A DNA stretch of 11,568 nucleotides. Origin: Sphingomonadales bacterium. GTDB taxonomy: Bacteria > Pseudomonadota > Alphaproteobacteria > Sphingomonadales > Emcibacteraceae. Where the stretch lies: assembly GCA_011051815.1 (NCBI GenBank), contig DRKK01000218.1:1-11568 (forward strand). The letters are read 5' to 3'. Within the stretch, counting starts at the first letter, position 1. Each line of letters begins with the position of its first letter. Under the pieces are notes generated by a model. The model had not been told where the DNA came from and searched no databases. It worked only from the letters and a program-made list of their open reading frames with translations. The translations under genes and the position numbers were made by a program. Positions 1 to 6,613 of the stretch are shown in pieces.

Positions 1-32
1 AAACCCCATAATTATTTTACAGGATACACGTC

Positions 33-1241
33 ATGTCTTATATCGCGGAAATACCATACGGAGCCTATTGGTCCACCCCCTTTTGCCGGTGGCAGGGCAG
101 TTTCTCGAACCTGCATAGTCTTAAATTCGCCGCCCATGTGATCCGCGCCGAAATGGCCAAGCGGGATATGGACGGCCGTCTGCTGGATTACGGCGTGCTC
201 GGGACTTCGGTGCCGCAACAGCATGCTTTTTACGGTCTGCCGTGGGTGACGGGCATGGCGGGGCTGGATCATGTGGGCGGTCCGACCATCGGGCAGGCCT
301 GTGCCACCAGCGTGCGCTGTATGCTGAACGGGGCGCAGGAAATTGAAACCGGACAGGCCACCGCATCGCTGATCATTGCCGCTGACCGGGTATCCAACGG
401 ACCGCAGGTCTATTATCCCAATCCGGCGGGACCGGGCGGGACCGGCAAGACCGAAAACTGGACCATGGATAATTTTGGCTGTGACCCCCTGGGCGGCCAT
501 TCCATGTTGCAAACGGCCGAGAATGTGGCCCGGGATTATAATATTTCCACCGAAAGCCAGCATGAGGTCGTGCTACGACGGCAGGAACAATATGCCGATG
601 CGCTGGCCGATAATCATGCCTTTCAGAAACGCTATATGACCCTGCCCTTTGATGTGCCAAGGCCCAATTTCAAGAAAACCGCCAATCAACTGACCGGAGA
701 TGAGGGGCTTGTTGCCTCCACTGCCGATGGGCTGGCGGGATTGCGGCCTGTGATGAAGGAAGGCACCATCACCTTTGGCGGCCAAACCCATCCGGCGGAC
801 GGTAATGCCGCCCTGATCATGGCCGCCCCGGACAAGGCGAAAGAGCTTAGTCAGGACAGCAGCATACAGGTAAAGGTCCTTGGCATTGGACAGGCCCGGG
901 TTGAGCTGGCCTATATGCCAAAGGCCACGGTTCCGGCGGCACGGGCCGCGCTGGCACAGGCGGGCCTTTCCATCGAACAGGTGGACGCCATAAAAACCCA
1001 CAACCCCTTTGCGGTCAATGACCTGTTTTTTGCCGATCAGTTTGGTATTGATGTTACGGATATGAATAATTATGGCTGTTCCCTGATCTGGGGCCATCCG
1101 CAAGGGCCAATGGGCCTGCGCAGTGTTATCGAATTGATTGAGGAACTGGCCCTGCGCGGCGGTGGATACGGGCTGTTCAGCGGCTGTGCGGCGGGCGATA
1201 CCGCCATGGCCATCGTCATACAGGTCGTGGACCGGAAATAA
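33..1241 (+). CDS. Thiolase-family protein (acetyl-CoA acetyltransferase / SCP2-thiolase-like)
   Basis: A 402-residue protein of normal thiolase length. Thiolases cleave a 3-oxoacyl-CoA with free CoA, or run the reverse condensation, in the cytoplasm. The nucleophile is probably Cys90 in GQACATSVR. The middle TAENVARDYNIS segment (161-172) and GTITFGG-HPADGNAA (244-260) match thiolase helices and the loop before the C-terminal half. His323 lies in HNPFAVND (323-330), at the place of the family's NEAF or HDCF motif. GHPQGPMG (354-361) is the GHPxGxxG motif. Cys385 in SGCAAGD is the likely acid/base cysteine. The start is supported by AGGA at 21-24, eight bases upstream. The gene lies 25 bases before the hydantoinase A gene, so it probably shares its operon. 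The family is clear; the substrate is not. The divergent HNPF motif suggests the SCP2-like branch, which often works with a small DUF35 OB-fold partner. None is in this window; one could lie to the left. A degradative last step is inferred. Confidence 0.9.
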   Translation: MSYIAEIPYGAYWSTPFCRWQGSFSNLHSLKFAAHVIRAEMAKRDMDGRLLDYGVLGTSVPQQHAFYGLPWVTGMAGLDHVGGPTIGQACATSVRCMLNGAQEIETGQATASLIIAADRVSNGPQVYYPNPAGPGGTGKTENWTMDNFGCDPLGGHSMLQTAENVARDYNISTESQHEVVLRRQEQYADALADNHAFQKRYMTLPFDVPRPNFKKTANQLTGDEGLVASTADGLAGLRPVMKEGTITFGGQTHPADGNAALIMAAPDKAKELSQDSSIQVKVLGIGQARVELAYMPKATVPAARAALAQAGLSIEQVDAIKTHNPFAVNDLFFADQFGIDVTDMNNYGCSLIWGHPQGPMGLRSVIELIEELALRGGGYGLFSGCAAGDTAMAIVIQVVDRK

Positions 1242-1254
1242 ACAAAATAGCTTT

Positions 1255-1260
1255 AAGGAA
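1255..1260 (+). promoter_or_regulatory. Ribosome binding site fixing the HyuA-like start
   Basis: AAGGAA lies six bases before the ATG at 1267. The reading frame is open back to 1138, but that extension overlaps the thiolase gene, and its residues look like a frame-shifted shadow of the thiolase. The family's N-terminal IGIDVGGTFTD begins a few residues after Met at 1267, so this site decides the start. Confidence 0.75.
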
Positions 1261-1266
1261 ATACAG

Positions 1267-3387
1267 ATGAGTCTAAAAATTGGCATTGATGTGGGCGGGA
1301 CATTTACCGACTTTTTCGTCGACCAGTCCGGCAAGGAAACCCGCATTCACAAGACCCTGTCCACGCCGTCCGATCCGTCGATCGCGGTGATGAACGGCCT
1401 GACAGACATTGCCGAAAGCATGGACCCACCCATGAGCCTGACGGCGCTTGCCGCCGCCGTGGATACCATCGTTCACGGCACCACGGTGACCACCAATGCC
1501 ACCCTGACCAGTAATGGCGCCAAGACCGGTTTGATCACCACCGAAGGGGTCCGCGACGCGCTGGAAATGCGTCGGGGTATTCGTGAGGAACAATATAACA
1601 ACCGTTGCACCAATGTGGTGCCGCTGGTCCCCCGCTATTTGCGGCAGGGCGTTGGCGGGCGGCTTGACCGCAACGGCAAGGAGATCAAACCTCTTGACCT
1701 GAATGATGTGCAAAAGGCCATTGACCTGTTCAAGGCGGACGGGGTCAAGGCCGTGGCCATCTGTTTTATGAACAGCTTTGCCAACGGTGACCATGAACAG
1801 CGCGCCGCCGAGCTGGTACGCCAGGAAATGCCGGAGGCTTACTTAACCGTATCATCGGACCTTCTGCCTTCTATCCGTTTTTATGAGCGGGTCAGCACCA
1901 CGGCCCTGAACAGCTATATCGGCCCCATATTGGACCATTATCTGAATCAGCTTCTGGACCGCCTGAAAGACATTGGCTTTAAGGGTATTTTGCTGATCAT
2001 GCAATCCAATGGCGGGGTGATGACGCCGCAGATTGCCAAGGAAAAAGCTGCCCTGACCCTGTTGTCCGGTCCGGCGGCGGGTCCCGGCGCAGGCCTGCAA
2101 TATGTCAAGGCCCACAATCAGGAAAATTGTATTGTGGTCGATATGGGCGGCACCAGTTTTGAGGCGGCCCTTGTGGTCGGCAGCCCCGTAGTGGTTAACG
2201 AAGGCGAGATTGATCGCCGCCGTCTGGCCCTGCCCATGCTGGGCATCCATACCATCGGCGCGGGCGGCGGGTCCGTCGGCTGGCTGGATGAAGGCGGGTT
2301 GTTACGCATGGGTCCGGAAAGCGCGGGTGCGGCTCCCGGCCCGGCCAGCTATATGAAGGGCGGCACAAAACCGGCCTGTACCGATGCCAATCTGGTATTG
2401 GGTTATCTGAACCCGGATTTTTTCGCCGGCGGGGCTATGAAATTGGATATGGAGGCCGCGCGCAAGGCCATTGACGAACATGTGGCAACGCCCATGGGCC
2501 TGAGCATAGAAGACGCGGCGGCGGGTATGTATCGCATAGCCTGTATGAACATGGCACAGGGTATCCGCGAAATTACCATCAAGCGCGGCTTTGATCCCCG
2601 GGAATTCCCACTGGTGGTGGCGGGTGGTGCGGGGCCGACCCATAGCTGTTTGATCTGTGAAGAACTGCAAATACCATTTCAGGTGGTGCCCCGTGAATCC
2701 TCTATCCTCTGCGCGGCGGGTATGTTGATGTCTGATCTGCGTCATGATTTTGTCCGCACCTTTGTGGCCCTCCTGAATGATCTGGACTGGGCGGCCTTGA
2801 ATGAGGTGGTCAGTGACATGGTGGATGAGGGCAACAAACTGCTGGAACAGGAAAACATTCCCGAGGACCGTCGCAGCACCATTATCAAGCTGGATTGTCG
2901 TTATCTGCGCCAATATCACGAGGTATCGGTTGAAGTGAGCCAAAGCGATGTTGACAGTCATAACCTGGATGCCATCGCCGCCGCCTTCCACGAAGAGCAT
3001 AACCGGCTGTTCGGCTATTCTCTGGAGGGTGATGCCGATGCACCGGTCGAAATTATCAATATCCGCGTGCAAAGCGTGGGCGAGGTGGAAAAACCCGCCT
3101 TTCGCACCGAAGAGAAATCTTCCGCCGATGCGTCCCATGCCATCAAGGGAGAGCGGTCCGTCTATATCCCGGAAGATAAAGAATTCCAAACCGTTCCGGT
3201 CTATGATGGTCATAAAATGGTTCATGGCAACCACGTGGACGGCCCGGCCATGATCGAACAGGTGACAACGGCCATCTTTGTCGGCGGCACATTCAATTGT
3301 GTCATTGATCAATATGGCTCCTTTGCCCTGTACCGCAAGGACCGAACCGATTTAGTATCCTCACTGATTAAAGGAGAGACGGCATGA
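1267..3387 (+). CDS. Hydantoinase/oxoprolinase family protein, subunit A (HyuA-like)
   Basis: A 706-residue cytoplasmic protein of the ATP-binding ASKHA fold found in 5-oxoprolinase, N-methylhydantoinase A, and acetone and acetophenone carboxylases. These enzymes use ATP to activate an amide or imide for hydrolysis, or a ketone enolate and bicarbonate for carboxylation. Visible motifs are DVGGTFTD (8-15, phosphate loop), HGTTVTTNA (70-78), SNGG (247-250), LSGPAAG (266-272), DMGGTS (292-297, second phosphate loop), GAGGGS (331-336), GPESAGAAPGPA (349-360) and GGAGPTH (453-459). The C-terminal region (about 500-700) carries the RYLRQYHEVSVEV-type segment and a DGPAMIE motif (658-664). The length is typical. 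One oddity is that DMGGTS is followed by Phe-Glu-Ala rather than the usual Thr/Phe-Asp-Val. The gene overlaps the B subunit by four bases (ATGA), which implies coupled translation and a heteromeric enzyme. No third, acetone-carboxylase-gamma-like gene is present. The sequence alone does not decide between a carboxylase and a lactam- or imide-opening enzyme. Confidence 0.93.
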   Translation: MSLKIGIDVGGTFTDFFVDQSGKETRIHKTLSTPSDPSIAVMNGLTDIAESMDPPMSLTALAAAVDTIVHGTTVTTNATLTSNGAKTGLITTEGVRDALEMRRGIREEQYNNRCTNVVPLVPRYLRQGVGGRLDRNGKEIKPLDLNDVQKAIDLFKADGVKAVAICFMNSFANGDHEQRAAELVRQEMPEAYLTVSSDLLPSIRFYERVSTTALNSYIGPILDHYLNQLLDRLKDIGFKGILLIMQSNGGVMTPQIAKEKAALTLLSGPAAGPGAGLQYVKAHNQENCIVVDMGGTSFEAALVVGSPVVVNEGEIDRRRLALPMLGIHTIGAGGGSVGWLDEGGLLRMGPESAGAAPGPASYMKGGTKPACTDANLVLGYLNPDFFAGGAMKLDMEAARKAIDEHVATPMGLSIEDAAAGMYRIACMNMAQGIREITIKRGFDPREFPLVVAGGAGPTHSCLICEELQIPFQVVPRESSILCAAGMLMSDLRHDFVRTFVALLNDLDWAALNEVVSDMVDEGNKLLEQENIPEDRRSTIIKLDCRYLRQYHEVSVEVSQSDVDSHNLDAIAAAFHEEHNRLFGYSLEGDADAPVEIINIRVQSVGEVEKPAFRTEEKSSADASHAIKGERSVYIPEDKEFQTVPVYDGHKMVHGNHVDGPAMIEQVTTAIFVGGTFNCVIDQYGSFALYRKDRTDLVSSLIKGETA

Positions 3388-5063
3388 GCAAAATAGACCC
3401 TATTTTATTGTCCGTATATGCGCGGGCATTTAAGTCCATTGCCGATGAAATGAGCATTTCGGTCCAGCAGTCCACTCGCTCGCCCATTCTGTGTGAGGCC
3501 AAGGATTTTGTCACCGGATTATATGACGGCGAGGGCAATATGCTGGAACAGATGGAAAATCTGCCCATATTGGCTTTCTCTCTGGCCCCGGTCTGTAAAT
3601 ATATCATCGACTATTATGATGGTAATATTAATGAGGGCGATGTCTTCTTCCATAATGATGTCTTTTCCATGGGCAACCAGAATAACGATGTGGCGGTTTA
3701 CAAACCGATCTTCTTTGACGGGCAGCTTGTGGCCTGGTCCGCGGTCAAGGGCCATCAGGCCGATATTGGCGGCAATGTGGCGGGCGGTTATAACCCCAAC
3801 GCCACCGAGGTCTGGCAGGAAGCCCTGCGCATCCCGCCCATCAAGGTGGTGGAAGGCGGCAAATTGCGCAAAGACATCTGGAATCTGATCTTTGCCAATA
3901 TCCGTTTTGACATCGTACAGCACGACATGAAGGCTCAGATGGGGGCCTGTGTCATTGGCGAGCGGCGTATGCTGGACCTGATCGGCAAATATGGTCTGGA
4001 AAGTTATCAGAACCATAAACAAGCCTTGTTTGACGCCACCAAGAAAATGATGCAAGCCGAAATCCGCAAAGTGCCCAACGGCACTTACAGCGGGGAAGGC
4101 AAAGTCTTTTATGATGGCCGCCATGAGGGCAGTGAATTTACCATTCGGGTTAAAATCACCGTCGAGGATGAAAAGATCACCTTCGATTACGAAGACACAG
4201 ACGCCCAGACCGACGGCTTTGTTAACGGGACCTATACGTCCAGCGCCTCGGCCACCATCCTGACTTTCCTGCAAATGGTTAATCCGGATATTCCCCATAA
4301 TCAGGGCATGGTGGAACCCATTGAAATTCTGATCCCTGAGGGCAAGATTCTCAATGCGTCTTATCCCAAGGCAACCACGTTTGGTAATCACCTTTGTCCG
4401 CCCAACGCAGATGCCATCATTCGCGCCTTATCCCCGGTGATGCCCAGCAAGGTAACCGCCGGCTGGAATAACCTGCTCTGTTCCTTGTCCACGGGCAAAG
4501 ATGCGGAAAAGGACGATACCTACGTTGATATTTTCTTCATGGGCATGAAGGGTGGGTCCGGGGCCATGGACGGCACCGATGGCTATGACCATATCGGCAT
4601 GATTGATGCGTCCGGCGGTGTTCTGGATCAGGATTATGAGATGTTTGAACAGCAAACCCCCCATACCCTGATCAAACATGAATATGATATGGACAGCGCC
4701 GGAGCCGGACGCTGGCGCGGCGGGCTTGGCACCGAAACCATCTATGAAATCGGCTCCGACGATACCCAAATCGTGACCTTTGGCGACGGCGATTTTGAGG
4801 GATCATTCGGTCTGTTTGGCGGCAAGGGCGGCGGCCTGAACCTGATCAAGATGACTTATCCTGACGGTACGGAAGTTATTCCCAACAATAAAGACCTGAT
4901 CACCGGGGTACCAAAAGGCACCGTTTATTTTCAGACTGCCGGCGGCGGCGGCGGTTATGGCCGCCCCGGCGAGCGGGATCGGAAAACTCTCGCCCGGGAA
5001 ATCCGTGACGGTATTATCTCAAAAGAAAAAGCCGCTGAACTCTATGATTATGCGGAAGGATGA
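3384..5063 (+). CDS. Hydantoinase/oxoprolinase family protein, subunit B (HyuB-like)
   Basis: A 559-residue, full-length HyuB-type subunit, the partner of the A subunit just upstream. Family landmarks in order are FHNDVF (89-94), the GHQADIGG metal-binding-like motif (123-130, with His124 and Asp127), TEVWQEALRIPP (141-152), GGSGAMDGTDG (390-400), AGRWRGGLGTE (441-451) and the C-terminal glycine-rich GGGGGYGRPGERD (520-532), followed by the DGIISKEKA segment. AGGAG at 3372-3376 gives a strong ribosome binding site seven bases before the ATG. The four-base overlap with the A gene fixes both the boundary and the stoichiometric expression. The segment after ND is FSMGNQNND rather than the common PYxGGTHxxD of hydantoinases, hinting at a different substrate pocket. 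The protein has no predicted signal peptide or membrane segment. With HyuA it should form the ATP-dependent enzyme of this operon; whether that enzyme carboxylates or hydrolyses is unknown. Confidence 0.93.
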   Translation: MSKIDPILLSVYARAFKSIADEMSISVQQSTRSPILCEAKDFVTGLYDGEGNMLEQMENLPILAFSLAPVCKYIIDYYDGNINEGDVFFHNDVFSMGNQNNDVAVYKPIFFDGQLVAWSAVKGHQADIGGNVAGGYNPNATEVWQEALRIPPIKVVEGGKLRKDIWNLIFANIRFDIVQHDMKAQMGACVIGERRMLDLIGKYGLESYQNHKQALFDATKKMMQAEIRKVPNGTYSGEGKVFYDGRHEGSEFTIRVKITVEDEKITFDYEDTDAQTDGFVNGTYTSSASATILTFLQMVNPDIPHNQGMVEPIEILIPEGKILNASYPKATTFGNHLCPPNADAIIRALSPVMPSKVTAGWNNLLCSLSTGKDAEKDDTYVDIFFMGMKGGSGAMDGTDGYDHIGMIDASGGVLDQDYEMFEQQTPHTLIKHEYDMDSAGAGRWRGGLGTETIYEIGSDDTQIVTFGDGDFEGSFGLFGGKGGGLNLIKMTYPDGTEVIPNNKDLITGVPKGTVYFQTAGGGGGYGRPGERDRKTLAREIRDGIISKEKAAELYDYAEG

Positions 5064-5066
5064 TCC

Positions 5067-6200
5067 ATGGATTTTGACCTGTCCGAAGACCATCGGCTGA
5101 TAAAGGAAACCTTCGCCCGTTTCTGTGATGATCGCATCATGCCACAAGCGGAAGCCATTGACGAAGCCCACGAATATCCATACGAGCTGTTTCGTGAATT
5201 GGGGGAGCTTGGCTTTTTCGGTATGCGCTATCCGGAGGATGTGGGCGGCAGCAATCTGGACCTTCTGGCCCTATGCCTGGCCCTGCGGGAAGTTTCGCGC
5301 GGGTCCATGTCGCTGGCGGGGTGCGTTGCCATGCAATCGCTCATGGGCACCAATTTTCTTCATCTTCTGGGCAATGACGATATTAAGGAACGGCTGTTCA
5401 AACCGGCTCTGCGGGGGGAGAAAATCGGTGCCATCTGTATGACTGAGCCCAATGCGGGCAGTGACCTCATGGGGCTTAGTACCAATGCCAAGAAGGTGGA
5501 TGGTGGCTATCTTTTGAATGGGCAGAAAATGTGGGTAACCGCCGCGCCTATGGCCGATTTCTTTACCGTCTTTGCCAAGGCGGGGCCGGATATGAAGCTG
5601 ACCATTTTTCTGGTGGAAAAAGATTTTAAAGGCCTGCATGTGGGCCGCGCCATTGAAAAAATGGGCGTTTGGGCCTTGCCCACGTCCGAGGTTGCTTTTC
5701 AGGATTGCTTTGTGCCGGACAGCCACCGGTTAAGCCGCGAATATGGCGACGGCGGCGCGCATCTGAAAACCGTTTTGGCTGAAATTCGCATCATTACCGG
5801 GGCCATGGGCCTAGGTGTGGCGCAGGCTGCCCTTGACGAAGCGGTGCGATATGCCGCCGAGCGCAAGCAATTCGGCAAGCCTATAAATCGCTTTCAGGCG
5901 ATTCAGCTCAAACTTGCGGAAATGGCCACCGATCTTGAGGCCGCCACCCATATTGTGCATTATGCCGCCTGGCTCAAAACATCCGGTAAACCTCATCTTC
6001 AGGAAGCTGCCATGGCAAAGCTTTTTGCCACCGAGGCCGCCGCCAGCATTTGCGACAAAGCGGCAAGGGTTCTGGCATCCTACGGCTTTGCCATGGAATA
6101 TCCGGTGCAACGGTTCCTGCGCGATGTACGCTTTACCCTGATCGGCGGCGGCACCAGCGAAATTCTAAAATTGACCATAGCTAAGGGCTTGAATTCATGA
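5067..6200 (+). CDS. Acyl-CoA dehydrogenase family flavoprotein
   Basis: A 377-residue protein of standard acyl-CoA dehydrogenase length. The family removes two hydrogens from C2 and C3 of an acyl-CoA using FAD and passes electrons to electron-transfer flavoprotein. Seen in order are an N-terminal helical domain (about 1-115), CMTEPNAGSD (124-133) and NGQKMWVTAA (151-160) in the beta domain that lines the flavin, AERKQFGKPINRFQAIQ (264-280) at the FAD-contacting dimer interface, and a C-terminal EYPVQRFLRDVR (344-355) followed by IGGGTSEI (359-366). The usual catalytic Glu before GTS is Gly361, as in the isovaleryl/long-chain branch. The alternative base position just before Arg241 holds Ile240, with Glu239 one residue earlier. 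Activity is therefore plausible but the base is uncertain. GGAAGGA at 5054-5060 precedes the ATG. The gene starts three bases after the B subunit and overlaps the B12 subunit by four bases. Substrate unknown; probably a branched or carboxylated acyl-CoA (inference). Confidence 0.92.
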   Translation: MDFDLSEDHRLIKETFARFCDDRIMPQAEAIDEAHEYPYELFRELGELGFFGMRYPEDVGGSNLDLLALCLALREVSRGSMSLAGCVAMQSLMGTNFLHLLGNDDIKERLFKPALRGEKIGAICMTEPNAGSDLMGLSTNAKKVDGGYLLNGQKMWVTAAPMADFFTVFAKAGPDMKLTIFLVEKDFKGLHVGRAIEKMGVWALPTSEVAFQDCFVPDSHRLSREYGDGGAHLKTVLAEIRIITGAMGLGVAQAALDEAVRYAAERKQFGKPINRFQAIQLKLAEMATDLEAATHIVHYAAWLKTSGKPHLQEAAMAKLFATEAAASICDKAARVLASYGFAMEYPVQRFLRDVRFTLIGGGTSEILKLTIAKGLNS

Positions 6201-6601
6201 CAAAAAATAAAATACGTGTTCTTGTGGGAAAACCGGGGCTTGACGGCCATGATCACGGGGCGAAAGTGGTTGTCCGCGCCCTTATGGATGCCGGGTTTGA
6301 GGTGATTTATACGGGCCTGCGCAAAACCCCGCGCCAAATTGCCGAGGCGGCGGCCAACGAAAATGTGGATGTGATCGGCCTGTCCAGCATGGCCGGATCC
6401 CACATTCCCTTTTGCGAGAAATTAAAACCACTACTGAAAGAATATGGTCTGGAAGACAAGCTGTGGATCATTGGCGGCAATGTGCCGGTCAAGGACCATG
6501 ACGTCCTTCAGAAGATCGGTATTGACGCCATCTTCCCCACCGGCAGCCATTTCGAAGATATTATTGATTACATCAAAAACCGTTACCGGCAATTGGCATA
6601 G
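6197..6601 (+). CDS. Cobalamin-binding subunit of an acyl-CoA mutase (methylmalonyl-CoA mutase C-terminal domain type)
   Basis: A 134-residue protein consisting only of the B12-binding Rossmann-like domain. The motif D16-G-H18-D-H-G21 is the DxHxxG signature. His18 should replace dimethylbenzimidazole as the lower axial ligand of cobalt. Lys12 and Asp16 match the Lys and Asp that tune that histidine in methylmalonyl-CoA mutase. GLSSMAGSH (61-69) and IIGGN (91-95) are the SxL and GG motifs that cradle the nucleotide tail. This size is typical for the small subunit of split mutases (archaeal-type methylmalonyl-CoA, isobutyryl-CoA and 2-hydroxyisobutyryl-CoA mutases). The gene shares an ATGA overlap with the acyl-CoA dehydrogenase, and the large mutase subunit follows after 12 bases. 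The two proteins must pair to make one adenosylcobalamin enzyme. The start is the only one that keeps the N-terminal beta strand (KIRVLVGKPG) intact. Confidence 0.95.
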   Translation: MTKNKIRVLVGKPGLDGHDHGAKVVVRALMDAGFEVIYTGLRKTPRQIAEAAANENVDVIGLSSMAGSHIPFCEKLKPLLKEYGLEDKLWIIGGNVPVKDHDVLQKIGIDAIFPTGSHFEDIIDYIKNRYRQLA

Positions 6602-6613
6602 AGAGCATTATTC

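Noticed and set aside
1138..1266. N-terminal extension of the HyuA-like gene
   Set aside because: It overlaps the thiolase C-terminus including its active-site Cys codon, has no ribosome binding site, and the family N-terminus starts at 1267.
1242..1266. Internal promoter or terminator between the thiolase and HyuA-like genes
   Set aside because: Only 25 bases, with no stem-loop followed by T residues and no credible promoter boxes; the only supported element is the AAGGAA ribosome binding site.
2302..3312. Minus-strand open frame of 336 codons within the HyuA-like gene
   Set aside because: A shadow of GC-rich coding DNA. The + strand frame carries intact family motifs throughout, and the antisense product is rich in His, Gly and Arg without motif structure.
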